Shown: piece by piece, positions 18,589-28,056 of the stretch
Layout: each line of letters begins with the position of its first letter
How positions within the stretch are numbered: position 1 is the first letter of the stretch
Source of the DNA: an uncultured Schlesneria sp.
Lineage (GTDB): Bacteria > Planctomycetota > Planctomycetia > Planctomycetales > Planctomycetaceae
DNA length: 64,000 nucleotides
Reading direction: 5' to 3'
NCBI GenBank assembly: GCA_903871875.1
Contig: CAIQIR010000093.1
Span: 1 to 64,000 of the forward strand
Notes under the pieces: generated by a model
Seen by the model: the letters and a program-made list of their open reading frames with translations, nothing else
What the model was told of the DNA's origin: nothing
Databases searched by the model: none
Translations under genes and position numbers: made by a program

Positions 18589-19332
18589 TTGCGTTCCGAT
18601 TTCACTTTTGCGCTGACGTTTCTCGCGATCGCAGTCGCTTGTCCCTGGCTGGCTGCACGTCGCGCAGAATTGCCGTTCGTGATGTGGCCGGCGGTCGCTT
18701 TTCTGACGGTCTCGTTGGCCTATTTCACTGGCCGCGTCGAGTTGTTCGGAAAACGTTCCGACGGATCACGACACTGGCTGGCGACGCTGATCCTGCTGCC
18801 CTACCTGGTTCTGGCACGCGTTGTCTGGCGGCTGCAACTGGCTTTTTCCCGCGAACCGGCGGCCGATGTGGTCAACGATCAATTGATTGTCAGTCGTCGG
18901 TTGCGTCGGCACGAACTTCCCGCGGATGTGTCACTGATTTGCGATTTGACGTCCGAATTTCTCGATCCCCGGTCAATTCGCGAGGCACCTGGTTATTTCT
19001 GTTTTCCGATCCTTGACGCGTCCGTTCCTCGTCCGCAGGATTTGGCTCGTTGTCTGTCGCAGCTCAGGCCGGCTGCGGGGACTCGGGTGCTGATTCACTG
19101 TGCGAAAGGTCATGGTCGAACCGGACTGGTCGCTGCGGCCTGGCTACTGGCCACGGGAACCGTGACGTCGATCGACCAGGCACTGGCTCTGTTGCATCAG
19201 GCGCGGCCGGGCCTTTCCTTGAATCAACAGCAGCGGAAGTTCCTGGTCGAAATTCAATCGATGTATCACAATCCCGCCAAACCAACCTCAGGTGCTGATG
19301 GGGCTGGCGAATCTGATGCCAACAAATTGTGA
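18589..19332 (+). CDS. Membrane-anchored dual-specificity/tyrosine phosphatase
   Basis: The N-terminal 80 residues hold two or three hydrophobic segments (about 5-21, 30-46, 64-80). A phosphatase domain of the dual-specificity type follows, with the P-loop HCAKGHGRTG: catalytic Cys171 and Arg177 in the HCx5R signature. An upstream Asp in FPILDASVP may be the general acid. A substrate protein, phosphoinositide-like lipid or PGP-type lipid are all possible; membrane anchoring by the N-terminus resembles phosphatidylglycerophosphatase-like PTPs. The TTG start at 18589 has GAGGA 9 nt upstream. The next gene encodes a membrane protein 12 bp away. Confidence 0.82.
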   Translation: MRSDFTFALTFLAIAVACPWLAARRAELPFVMWPAVAFLTVSLAYFTGRVELFGKRSDGSRHWLATLILLPYLVLARVVWRLQLAFSREPAADVVNDQLIVSRRLRRHELPADVSLICDLTSEFLDPRSIREAPGYFCFPILDASVPRPQDLARCLSQLRPAAGTRVLIHCAKGHGRTGLVAAAWLLATGTVTSIDQALALLHQARPGLSLNQQQRKFLVEIQSMYHNPAKPTSGADGAGESDANKL

Positions 19333-19344
19333 CCCGATAAGGTG

Positions 19345-19878
19345 ATGTCTGTGAAGTCTCTCGAAAAAAAAGCTCCGGTGCCGTTTGATACGCTGTATTT
19401 GCTGCGGATCGTCGCATTGCTGGCGGCTCTGGCCGGCGTGACAACCGTGGTGATGATTTCTGGCCGGTTCGCGCCGCCAACGGGTACGTTCCGAGTGGGC
19501 GCGAAGAACTCGCCGGCCCCGGACCGATTTTTTCTCAGTCTGCGGCAAGAGGCGAACGAGCAGGGCGCGATCCTGACGTATTCCTCAAGCTATCCGAAGT
19601 GGTTTTATGATCGAGCCGAGATCGGTGATCAGATCGTGGGACGCTATTGCCATTTCCAGCTGTATCGCGACGACCGCTGGCAGGCAATGTACATTCCGTG
19701 GCAATTGTTGCTGGCGAGTCTGATGACCCTGATCTGGTGTCTGCCGCTGCTGCTCTGGTTGCGAAGGCCGAAGACGCCTTACAGTCGGATGCTGCTGGGA
19801 CTGGCCATGGCGAGCGAACTGACGTCGATCGCCTGCTTTCTCTGGCTGGTCGGTGAGGCTTCTTTGCGGGCGAAATGA
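19345..19878 (+). CDS. Membrane protein of unknown function
   Basis: 178 residues with a hydrophobic helix near 20-42, an extracytoplasmic-looking middle region (about 45-110), and two more helices at about 116-138 and 150-170. No family is recognised. It follows the phosphatase gene on the same strand by 12 bp, so the two are likely co-transcribed. The start is uncertain between GTG 19342, ATG 19345 and GTG 19351; AAGG at 19339-19342 would best serve the last. Confidence 0.6.
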   Translation: MSVKSLEKKAPVPFDTLYLLRIVALLAALAGVTTVVMISGRFAPPTGTFRVGAKNSPAPDRFFLSLRQEANEQGAILTYSSSYPKWFYDRAEIGDQIVGRYCHFQLYRDDRWQAMYIPWQLLLASLMTLIWCLPLLLWLRRPKTPYSRMLLGLAMASELTSIACFLWLVGEASLRAK

Positions 19879-19888
19879 TCTTGAGCGT

Positions 19889-19915
19889 CGTGATGGCCGT
19901 GATGGCCGTGTTGGC
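19889..19915. repeat. Three tandem 9-bp units, CGTGATGGC
   Basis: Two exact copies and one with a single change (CGTGTTGGC), in the gap between two convergent genes. It may be a slippage product of no function. Confidence 0.5.
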
Positions 19916-19988
19916 CTGTCAGGTCGGGGGCGGCCTGCGCGATCGACAGGTGACCGGTGCAGACCACTGGTGGGTGACAACGAATCGC

Positions 19989-21353
19989 TTAGCCGTTGGC
20001 GAGCAGTTCCCGCAACGGATTGGCCGCACTGTCGACGATGCGAATCGGCTGACCGTCGGCGGCGAGATTCTGCTTGGCGGGGTTGATGCCCAGTGCCAGG
20101 GCGACCGTGGACAGGAAGTCTGGTACGCTCACGGGGCGGTCATCGACGGTCATGCCGTCGGCGCTGGTGCGGCCGAGAGTCTGTCCGCCCTTGATGCCGC
20201 CACCCGCCAAAACTGTCGACCAGGCTCCAGGGAAGTGATCGCGCCCGTCGGCCGTGTTGATCACTGGAGTGCGACCGAACTCGCCCATCCAGACGATCAA
20301 GGTTGAATCCAGCAGGCCCCTGGTTTCCAGGTCCGTAATTAACTGGCTCCAGCCGCGATCAAGATTGGCGCTCAATTCCTGCACACGTGTGAAGTTCTTT
20401 GCGTGAGTATCCCAGTTTTGATTTCCGCCGCCTAACGTGACTTCGACAAAGCCGACGCCACGTTCGACCAGTCGTCGTGCCAGCAGGCAGCCTTGTCCGA
20501 ATGGATCATTGCCATAGGCCTCGCGCAGGGCGGCAGATTCCTGCAGCAGATCGAAGGCACTGGCCGATTCGGGATGCATCAATCGCAGGGCGCGATCGTA
20601 GGCAATGCGGTGGCTTTGCGCGACCGCGTCCGGCTGGCGGATCGAAAAATCCTGTTCGAGCGCCTGAAGCAGTTCGGCACGGGATTCCATCTGGGCTCGT
20701 GCGACTCCACGGGGTGGCAACAGGTTTTCAACTCGCAACAAGGGCTGCGAGTCGGTTTCGGAGTTGGTGGCCCCGGTCGTGGGGTTGGGACGCAATACCA
20801 GTGGCGCGAAGCGGGTGCCCAGAAATCCGGGTTTGTACGCGAGGGACAAATTTGGCGGAGGGTCAATGTTGATGAACGAGGGTATGGACAATCCCGCAGG
20901 GGAATTCTCGTTCGCGACCAGCGACCCGAATGTGGGATAATCGACATTGATGCGGCGCTGATAACCGGTATGCATGTGAACCGTCGCCCGTTCATGATCG
21001 CCTTCCTTGGTACTCATCGAGCGGACGATGGCCAGGTGTTTGGCGTGCCGGGCCAAGTTTGGCAGATGCTCGCTGAGTTGGATTCCCGGTACGGTGGTCT
21101 CGATCGGTTTGAAGGGCCCACCGTTGGCGTGACCGGGCTTGAGATCGAACGTATCGAGTTGGCTGGCGCCGCCCGACATCCACAACACGATGCAGGCGCG
21201 ATGAGCGGGTGTCGCTTGAGCTCGTGCCGAACCTGTTCCGAGGGCCAGAGAGCCAATGGCCACGGACGCGGTTCGCCCCAGCCAGTCACGTCGGCTGAGC
21301 AAGGGCCCGCCGCCAGCGACTTCGTGGCGGATTAAGTGTTGTAGACTCATCAT
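19989..21353 (-). CDS. DUF1501 family exported protein
   Basis: DUF1501 proteins belong to the alkaline phosphatase/sulfatase-like fold and are usually encoded next to DUF1549/DUF1553 proteins in planctomycetes; their activity is unknown. A twin-arginine leader (SRRDWLGRTASVAIGSLALG) is followed by the family's CIVLWMSGGASQLDTFDLKPG and SMSTKEGDHERATVHMHTG segments. GCLLARRLVERGVGFVEVTLGG and IVWMGEFGRTPVIN come later. CAGGAG just before two consecutive ATG codons (21353 and 21350) supports the start. It is the third gene of an apparent operon led by the ECF sigma factor gene. Confidence 0.88.
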   Translation of the reverse strand: MMSLQHLIRHEVAGGGPLLSRRDWLGRTASVAIGSLALGTGSARAQATPAHRACIVLWMSGGASQLDTFDLKPGHANGGPFKPIETTVPGIQLSEHLPNLARHAKHLAIVRSMSTKEGDHERATVHMHTGYQRRINVDYPTFGSLVANENSPAGLSIPSFINIDPPPNLSLAYKPGFLGTRFAPLVLRPNPTTGATNSETDSQPLLRVENLLPPRGVARAQMESRAELLQALEQDFSIRQPDAVAQSHRIAYDRALRLMHPESASAFDLLQESAALREAYGNDPFGQGCLLARRLVERGVGFVEVTLGGGNQNWDTHAKNFTRVQELSANLDRGWSQLITDLETRGLLDSTLIVWMGEFGRTPVINTADGRDHFPGAWSTVLAGGGIKGGQTLGRTSADGMTVDDRPVSVPDFLSTVALALGINPAKQNLAADGQPIRIVDSAANPLRELLANG

Positions 21354-21444
21354 GGGACTCCTGAAAAGAAGGGCCGTACTCAATCATTCCCCAGCAGGAT
21401 GCTCGCGTGGGCTCATGATCGAGACCCTGGCGGCACCGGCTGTG

Positions 21445-24400
21445 TTAATGGTTCGACATGAATTCACCGCTATTCAGCAATGCCCACAGCAGGTCGGCGA
21501 ATGCCGTGGATCGCTGCTGAGGTTCGGGCCGGCGATTCAAATACTGCAGCATGCGTGCGGATTCCTCCGGGCGAGGTGCCCGTGACAGTGTGGCGAAGTA
21601 GAGTGTTTCGACTCGTTCTGACAGGCTTGATTGATTGTCGGAAATGACTCCGTCGAGCAGTTCGTCGCGGCGGGCGTGTGTCAGCTTTTCCAGGAACGAG
21701 CCGTTCATCAGCGCCAGGGCATCCAGCATCGATGTCTCGGTTTCGGTCTTTGGGCCGGCGGGACCGAAGCGACTGGCCAGATCGACCAGGGCCGGTGCGC
21801 CCCGCCGATAAAACATCGATCTTTTGTTCGTGGGGACGATGTGTTGGCCAAAGCCGGATGCACGGCCGACGCTGTCGAAGAATTGTTCGGTGGTCAGGCT
21901 GCGGACGGGCATCTTCGCCAACAGTCCGATGCCGCGCTGGCTGTCGTGCGTCAGCCGGCTGGTGCGCTGATAGGCGCGACTCGACAAAATGGCTTGGGCC
22001 AGGAATTTGAGATCGAAGTGATGCTCTTGGAAGCGTTGCGCGAGCATGTCGAGCAGATCCAGCCGACCGCTGGTATGCCCGCCGTTGACGTCATCCAGGG
22101 GCTCGACAATTCCGGCACCGAAGAAGTTTCCCCAAATGCGATTCGCCGCGGCGCGAGCGAAATAGGGATTGTCCGGTGCGGTAATCCAGGCGGCAAGATG
22201 CTCACGTGCCGAGACATCGTCGCTGCGCGTGGGTTCACTGCCGTCGAGAAACCGGGCGGCGATCAGTGTATCGGTGCCGGGCAACTTCAGACGATCGATT
22301 CCTCGGTCTTCGCCGAAAACTCTGGCCAGGCCAATTTCGGCTGCAGGGGCAGTTCGGACTCCGGAAAAGAAGGCTGCAAAGCCCCAGAACTGTTCTCGTT
22401 TCCAGGACGCGAATGGGTGGTCATGGCATTGAGCACATTCGAGTTGAATCCCCAGGAACAGTCGCGAGCAGTCTCCTGCCAGTACTGCCGGCGCCAGGTC
22501 GTCTTGACGGAAATAGTAAGCCAGCGGGGTGCCAGACAATTCGACCGGCAGCGTGCCGGGTCGCTGTTCCCGCTCGTCGGGCAGGGGCATGGTGAGCAGC
22601 TCGCGAATCATTTGATCGTAGCGGCGATTGTCGCGCAAGCAGCGTGCCAGCCAGTCTTCCAGCGATGGCAGCAGTGACGAAGATCTCAAGCGGAAATCAC
22701 TGCGTTGAGGTGGCCCCAGCAGGACGGCGCGCCACAGATGCATTTGATGCTCGATGTATTCCGGGCGGTTCAGCAGTCGTTCAATTTGCAGCTGACGCTT
22801 GTTGGCTGCGGGATTGTCGGCAAAATCCTGGGCTTCGTACGCCCAGGGAATCCGTCCGATCAAGTCCAACGTCACGCGTCTCAGCCATTCGCTGTCGTCG
22901 GCGGGCGGAGCCGGGACGACTCCCGCTGCGTCCCACTGGGCTTCGATCAGCCGGTCAATCTCGGCGGCAACGGCGATGGCGTCGGGGTCAATCGGAGCCG
23001 TCGGGGGATTGTTGTGGCGATCGGTCACCACCGGCACTTGTTCATTGGTCGGTGCTGCGGGGGAATTTTGCTTATTCGCGCCTGCGTTGACTGTTGTGGG
23101 AGACGTGGCAGGGAGCTCGGTCGAATTTGAGGTTGGAGCTGCAGCCGCGAGACGATCGAGTCGTCGTAGGGCGCTGGATGCGACTCGTGCGCAGGGATTG
23201 ATGTCGTTCTCTTGTGCCAGCTTGGCCAAGACTCGTCGTGCCTCAGCGTCGCCGATCCGTTCCAGCAACTGAACGCCGCGAACGGTCGTCACCTTGAAGG
23301 GCGAGGCGGGTTGTCCGTGAATCGCGATCAGCAGTGCATCCAGACGCTGACGGAAGGTGTAAGATGTTCGCTGGATGCGAGCGCGCCGCAACGCCAGTTC
23401 GGCCAGATCGCCCAGCGCGGTGAGATCCTGGATCGCGTGCTGGCGCACTTGACCTTGGTGATGGTCCAGATTGTTGATCGACGTGGTGATCAAATCGAGT
23501 TGGATGGGTGTCAGCGGTCGAACATTCGCTTCGACCAATGGGACGGCCAGTTGAGGATGTTCGGCCAAACGGTCGATGGCGTGTTGCGCTGCGGCGGCAT
23601 CGGCGCCACAAAGTGTGTTCCAGAGGGATTGGCCATCTTCGGTTGTGACGATTGCGGACGGGATGACGTCTGGCGAAGGAGTTGGCAGCGTGTTCCACGT
23701 GTAGGCCATCGAGTCGAAGCCTGCGGAAACGCCCAGTCGTCCGTCTGCGGTGAAAGCAATCGATTTGACGACGGCTTCGTGGTCATTCAATCTGGCGAGC
23801 TCTTGCCGTGTGACGACTTCCCAGATGCGGATCGTGTGAAGACCGCGAGAGGATGTGGCGAGTATTGTGCCGTCTCGCGACAGAGCGACTGCCGTGACTT
23901 CACTGGTCTGAACGGGAAACTGTGCTGCGAAGGGACCGCCTGACTCGGCATCCCAAATGATGATCTCGCCCGAGGTATCGGTGGAGAGGATTCCTCGACC
24001 ATCGGCCGTGTACTGAATTGTCCGCACATCGCCGTGATGAGCGGAAAAGCGAAGTAGTTCCTGTCGGTGGGGGATGTCCCAGATACAAATTTCTCCGAAG
24101 CCGATTTTTCGCGGCAACACCGTTGCGAGTCGGCGGCCATCGGGAGAAAACGCAGCGTATCGCGATCCGCTGGATGCGGGGGGAAGCGAAGGTAATTCGT
24201 GACCGGTGGCGACATCCCAGATTTGCACAGGAATGGCGGCAGACGTACCTCCCGAAGCGATGGTCTGTCCGTCGGGGGCAAAGAGCGCCCATGAGATCTC
24301 GCCGCGTTTCGTCTGCAGGTGATGTTCGGCCTGCCCGGATGGCAAACGCCAGAGACGGATGCCGTCGAAACCGACCGAGGCGAGCCGTGTTCCGTTCGGA

Positions 24401-24756
24401 TCGATATCCAGGCCGACGATACTTCCTTCATGGCCGGTCAGTTCAGCCACTTTCTCGCCCGTCTTTGTGTTCCAAAGTTGCAGATGAGATCCTTGATCGC
24501 CGGTGACGATCGTACTGCCGTCCGGTGTGATCGCCACGGCGAAGATCCCGTCACCATGTTCCATTCGCGTCTTCAGGGACAGCGAGTGTGGAACGGGATT
24601 TGATGATGTGACGCTGGGATCCCTGGTCACTCCTGCTGCCGGTTGCGCTTCCAGCTGTTGCTGGGAACGGCAGAGCAGGGGTGGGCCGGCGACTGCCGCA
24701 ACGGTGATTGCGGCAGCTAGCACCCAGGGGAGCGGTCGGCGAATGGGAAATGGCAT
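21445..24756 (-). CDS. WD40 propeller fused to DUF1549-DUF1553 (PSD1-type, c-type haem motif)
   Basis: A 1103-residue exported protein. After a leader (about residues 1-30), seven WD40 blades span about 55-365 (for example AVAITPDGSTIVTGD, IRLWRLPSGQAEH). A helical linker (about 370-545) and a low-complexity Ser/Thr/Pro/Asn stretch follow. DUF1549 begins near 590 (AAEIDRLIEAQW...RVTLDLIGRIP). A CAQCHDHPF motif at about residue 774 fits covalent c-type haem. DUF1553 fills the C-terminus, with ANRIWGNFFGAGIVEPLDDV and LRELLA-like elements. Such proteins are a planctomycete hallmark with no assigned reaction. GGAG precedes the ATG. It lies 61 bp after the ECF sigma gene and 91 bp before the DUF1501 gene. 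Confidence 0.9.
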   Translation of the reverse strand: MPFPIRRPLPWVLAAAITVAAVAGPPLLCRSQQQLEAQPAAGVTRDPSVTSSNPVPHSLSLKTRMEHGDGIFAVAITPDGSTIVTGDQGSHLQLWNTKTGEKVAELTGHEGSIVGLDIDPNGTRLASVGFDGIRLWRLPSGQAEHHLQTKRGEISWALFAPDGQTIASGGTSAAIPVQIWDVATGHELPSLPPASSGSRYAAFSPDGRRLATVLPRKIGFGEICIWDIPHRQELLRFSAHHGDVRTIQYTADGRGILSTDTSGEIIIWDAESGGPFAAQFPVQTSEVTAVALSRDGTILATSSRGLHTIRIWEVVTRQELARLNDHEAVVKSIAFTADGRLGVSAGFDSMAYTWNTLPTPSPDVIPSAIVTTEDGQSLWNTLCGADAAAAQHAIDRLAEHPQLAVPLVEANVRPLTPIQLDLITTSINNLDHHQGQVRQHAIQDLTALGDLAELALRRARIQRTSYTFRQRLDALLIAIHGQPASPFKVTTVRGVQLLERIGDAEARRVLAKLAQENDINPCARVASSALRRLDRLAAAAPTSNSTELPATSPTTVNAGANKQNSPAAPTNEQVPVVTDRHNNPPTAPIDPDAIAVAAEIDRLIEAQWDAAGVVPAPPADDSEWLRRVTLDLIGRIPWAYEAQDFADNPAANKRQLQIERLLNRPEYIEHQMHLWRAVLLGPPQRSDFRLRSSSLLPSLEDWLARCLRDNRRYDQMIRELLTMPLPDEREQRPGTLPVELSGTPLAYYFRQDDLAPAVLAGDCSRLFLGIQLECAQCHDHPFASWKREQFWGFAAFFSGVRTAPAAEIGLARVFGEDRGIDRLKLPGTDTLIAARFLDGSEPTRSDDVSAREHLAAWITAPDNPYFARAAANRIWGNFFGAGIVEPLDDVNGGHTSGRLDLLDMLAQRFQEHHFDLKFLAQAILSSRAYQRTSRLTHDSQRGIGLLAKMPVRSLTTEQFFDSVGRASGFGQHIVPTNKRSMFYRRGAPALVDLASRFGPAGPKTETETSMLDALALMNGSFLEKLTHARRDELLDGVISDNQSSLSERVETLYFATLSRAPRPEESARMLQYLNRRPEPQQRSTAFADLLWALLNSGEFMSNH

Positions 24757-24817
24757 GGGAATACAAGCTCCAATAGAGACCTGTCTTTGACCTCGCCTGA
24801 CGTGACCTCAACCGGTT

Positions 24818-26443
24818 TTAGAAATCGCTCGCGGTATCTCCAGCGGCGGGAGTAATCCAGGGCCGCAGATCGGCCTCGGCGATGTCTTTGCCCAGAAATC
24901 GTGCGCTGCCATCGCCGATGCACAAGCCGAATCCCTCTTTGAAGATGCCGCCCAATTTCGGCAAGGGCTTTTCCGTGTCGTAGACGATGTCGGCGGGTTT
25001 CGTCCACGGGACCGGCGTTCCCGCTTCGACGATCAGGATCGTTTTGCTGAGTCCATCGGTGACTTTATCGAAACGCATCCCTTCGGTGCCGTCGAAGGGG
25101 GTCCCCTTGCCAGTGAAGACTTGATAGAACGTTTGATCGGGGAACTTGTCGCGCAAACCGGGGGCGGCGAAGATCTCGGGCATTTTTGACAGCAGCGTCT
25201 TGTTGTGCGGACTGTCCCACGGTTCGTCGAGTTTGAACTGTCTGTAGAGCTTGTCCTGGTCGAGATAGGGCAGCAGCATTACTCGCCAGCTGAGCAGCGG
25301 TTTGTTCCCTTTGCCATACAGGGCTGCGGCGGGAAGGGAGCCTTGGCCACTCGCGTAGTTGTGCATGGCCAGTCCCAGATGCCTCAGGTTTTGCATCCCT
25401 TGTTGCCGTAACTTTTTATGAGCGTCTTTTTCCTTGTCGATCTGTTGGTCTTCACCACCTTTTGGGGCCGTCGCCGTCGGGGCCGTTTCGGCCTTGTCGT
25501 TTTGGGCGATTTCCGTGTTCGGTACTTTCGGTGTCGTCGGCTTCGGACCGGCGGCGACTTGAACCGCTTTGTCACCGCCAGGTGTTGCCAGGGCTCGCTG
25601 CATGACCACAGCGGACCCTGTGGCCGCCACGCCGCCAGCCAGTAGGATCATTCCCGAGATTTTCAATTTGGTAATGAACATTGCTTTCAAGACTCCTTGA
25701 GTTAATGCCGCCGTTTGTGTGGAGACAATTCCACTGATCAAAGCTTGCCCCGAGGCGGCGAGTGTCAGTGCCTGGACCGTGGAACTCGCGAGGGCCACGG
25801 GGACTTCCGCCACCGCTTGCTGAGTCAATAAACCGGTGATCGCCGCGGTCGACAGCACGACGCCGCGTCGCTTCAATCGCTGATGCAACATTTCTCGAGC
25901 ACGCTCCAGGCGGCCCTTCAGCGACCCCAGCGTCCAACCCAGGTGCTCGGCAGCTTCTTCCCGTCCCTCACCTTCCAGACAGCACAGGATCAACGGCAGG
26001 CGGAATCGTTCGGGCAGCTGACAAAGCTCTTGATGAATCAGGCTGACCGTTTCTTCGTCGGCGGGAACAAAGGGGGGAGCGGTCGGATTCATCTCAATAC
26101 CCGTGCCTTCACGTTTCTGTCGCCAGGAGGATTGCGATCGGGATTTATTCGCGACGCGATGAGCGACGCCGTGCAGCCAACCTGCCAGGGACGTGAGGTG
26201 CCCCAGCGAACTGGCTTTCTTCAGCAGCACCAGGAACGTCGCTTGAAAAGCATCCGCTGCATCGTGTTCATTCCTCAACACGCCGCGGCACACGCCCATC
26301 ACCAGCGAACCATGCCGGGCTATGATTTCGGACATGGCTTGCTGCTCGCCGTATTCCGAGAACAGTTTCAGAAGTTCCAAGTCTGTCAGGCTGGGATCGA
26401 TGATCAGCGGCGGCGATGAGGCTGGGTGTTCGACGTTATTCAT
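24818..26443 (-). CDS. ECF sigma factor fused to a transmembrane helix and DUF1559 domain
   Basis: Residues 20-100 are sigma region 2 (LELLKLFSEYGEQQAMSEI, DAADAFQATFLVLLKKASSL, LAGWLHGVAHRVA), and about 135-200 are region 4 (LPERFRLPLILCCLEGEG, HLGWTLGSLKGRLERAREML). An amphipathic linker and a hydrophobic helix (about 257-280, ISGMILLAGGVAATGSAVV) follow. The C-terminal 200 residues match DUF1559, with NLRHLGLAMHNYAS, LLSWRVMLLPYLDQDKLY and the closing IGDGSARFLGKDI. DUF1559 is usually found in pilin-like exported proteins, so this protein would place a sigma factor inside and a sensor-like domain outside the membrane. No clear ribosome binding site. First gene of a three-gene unit. Confidence 0.9.
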   Translation of the reverse strand: MNNVEHPASSPPLIIDPSLTDLELLKLFSEYGEQQAMSEIIARHGSLVMGVCRGVLRNEHDAADAFQATFLVLLKKASSLGHLTSLAGWLHGVAHRVANKSRSQSSWRQKREGTGIEMNPTAPPFVPADEETVSLIHQELCQLPERFRLPLILCCLEGEGREEAAEHLGWTLGSLKGRLERAREMLHQRLKRRGVVLSTAAITGLLTQQAVAEVPVALASSTVQALTLAASGQALISGIVSTQTAALTQGVLKAMFITKLKISGMILLAGGVAATGSAVVMQRALATPGGDKAVQVAAGPKPTTPKVPNTEIAQNDKAETAPTATAPKGGEDQQIDKEKDAHKKLRQQGMQNLRHLGLAMHNYASGQGSLPAAALYGKGNKPLLSWRVMLLPYLDQDKLYRQFKLDEPWDSPHNKTLLSKMPEIFAAPGLRDKFPDQTFYQVFTGKGTPFDGTEGMRFDKVTDGLSKTILIVEAGTPVPWTKPADIVYDTEKPLPKLGGIFKEGFGLCIGDGSARFLGKDIAEADLRPWITPAAGDTASDF

Positions 26444-26879
26444 TGTGTCGTCATCGTTTGCAAATAAAGGGCGGAGCGCTTCTGGCGACGATCTGCTCGA
26501 GACAAATTGCCGCGCGAAAGCCGTCCGGACGGGTGTTGAATCCTGGCGTTCGAAAGGAATCGCACGTCGTTACAGTCATAATGCCGTTCGCGGGGCAAAC
26601 GGCACACTTTTTTTCCGGCAATCTCAAATTGCGAAAATGGGCAGAGGGGAAGGGGCTCGAACTCAAGCGGGATTCGTTGCGAGCGTCGATTCAAAGAATC
26701 GTGAGTGTTACCGACGAACCGGCCCTCAGTCCCGGAAGAAACGCGGTGACCGCGCGGTCGGGGGTCCGTGCCGTCATGCGGACAGTGATTGGCCGGACCA
26801 CTGTTTCCAGAATCCCGATGCTTCGCCATCGAAAGGCGCAGGCGGTGCAACCGTGGGCGACCGCGCGGACCGCCGTGGT
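26444..26879. other. Upstream region of the ECF operon
   Basis: No gene is seen. A 12-bp palindrome GACCGCGCGGTC lies at 26748-26759, and a near copy (GACCGCGCGGAC) at 26859-26870. The operon promoter should lie near 26450-26550 on the minus strand, but no consensus is clear. Confidence 0.4.
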
Positions 26880-27917
26880 TTAGCGAAGGACTTCCAATTG
26901 TGGCAGCACCTTTTTCAATTCTTTCAGGCCTTCGTCAGTGGTCTTGGTTTGGCGAAGATCCAGCTTGGTCAACAATTCAAAGCGGCTGATGACGGTGAAA
27001 ATCTCGTCCGTGCATTGGGTGTGGGCAAGCACCAGTGAGGTCAGGTTCTTGAGTTCAGCCAGCTCGCGTACTCCTGCGTCGCTGACCTTGGTGTTGAACA
27101 GGCTGAGTGTGGTCAGAGACGTCAGTTTGCCGACTTCTTTTAAGCCCTCGTCCGTGATCTTCGTACCGCTGAGATTCAGTGTGGTGAGCGTCGTTGATCC
27201 ACTAATTTCTGGCAACCCTTCATCGGTAATCTGGGTCCCGAATAAAATCAGGCTGGTGAGCTGGGGCAGGCCGCCGATTCTCTTCAATCCGGCATCCGTC
27301 ACCTCGGTATCGCCCAAATTGAGAGTCGCCAGATTCGTCATTCCATCCAGCACCTTCAGGCCGCGGTCGGATATCTTCGTCCCGTCGAGTTTCAACGTTA
27401 TCAGGCTCGTCAGTTCGCGGATTCGCGCCAGGCCGGCGTTCGTAATCGCCGTGCGAGAAACATCGAGCGTCGTCAGATTTTTCAGTTCTCCGATTTCCTT
27501 CATGCCGAGATCGGTCAATTTGATGCCGCTGCAGGTCAACGAGGTGAGGCCGGCCACGCTGCTGATGATGCTGATGCCTTCGTCCGTTACTTTCGAATTT
27601 GCGAGATTGAGCGTTGTAAGATGTTTCGACTTGTAAACTCCCTTCAGTCCGCCGTCGGAGGCCTTGGTTCCCGAAAGATTAAGCGTCTGCAGATTCGGAA
27701 ATTGCTTCAGCAGGACCAGATACCGGTCGTTCACCTTTTGGCTGCCGGCAAAGTCGACTCCAATCACCGGATGTCCTTCGAGTTCGAAATCTCTGGTGAT
27801 CTTGCCACCCATTTGCTCCATCCGCTTCAAGACCTTGGTGTAGGCCGGATCGTCTTCCGCGATCGCGAGCCTGCTCAAGAACAGCGGGATGACCAACAAC
27901 ATCAATCGACAGCGCAT
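26880..27917 (-). CDS. Secreted leucine-rich repeat protein 1
   Basis: A signal peptide (about 20 residues, ending AIAED) is followed by 11 complete leucine-rich repeats of 23-24 residues and a partial one. The consensus is LTxLxLxxTxITDxGLKEIxxL, as in NLTTLDVSRTAITNAG and TLTTLNLSGTKITDEG. The fold would be a solenoid used for protein or glycan binding outside the cytoplasm. A paralogue lies directly upstream on the same strand. No catalytic or transmembrane segment besides the leader. Confidence 0.88.
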   Translation of the reverse strand: MRCRLMLLVIPLFLSRLAIAEDDPAYTKVLKRMEQMGGKITRDFELEGHPVIGVDFAGSQKVNDRYLVLLKQFPNLQTLNLSGTKASDGGLKGVYKSKHLTTLNLANSKVTDEGISIISSVAGLTSLTCSGIKLTDLGMKEIGELKNLTTLDVSRTAITNAGLARIRELTSLITLKLDGTKISDRGLKVLDGMTNLATLNLGDTEVTDAGLKRIGGLPQLTSLILFGTQITDEGLPEISGSTTLTTLNLSGTKITDEGLKEVGKLTSLTTLSLFNTKVSDAGVRELAELKNLTSLVLAHTQCTDEIFTVISRFELLTKLDLRQTKTTDEGLKELKKVLPQLEVLR

Positions 27918-27961
27918 TGTTTCGCCTGAGTAAAGAAGATCCGAAAACGGGACTGGAAAAT

Positions 27962-28009
27962 GCTGCCATCGGTACGGCAGCGATCTGCTGACGGTCTCGT
28001 GGCGAGACC
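27962..28009. repeat. Two successive hairpins between the LRR genes
   Basis: GGTCTCG/CGAGACC with a 3-nt loop (27993-28009) and GCTGCC/GGCAGC with an 8-nt loop (27962-27981). They lie between the stop of LRR gene 2 and the start of LRR gene 1. Neither is followed by a T-run, so they may stabilise or attenuate a shared transcript. Confidence 0.4.
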
Positions 28010-28056
28010 CGCAATTTTGCTCAATCGTCGTCGCCTGTACAACGCTAACCGCCGCT

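Noticed and set aside
26748-26870. GACCGCGCGGTC palindrome and near copy as operators of the ECF operon
   Set aside because: GC-rich 12-bp palindromes are not rare in such DNA and they lie nearer the end of the LRR gene than to the operon start.
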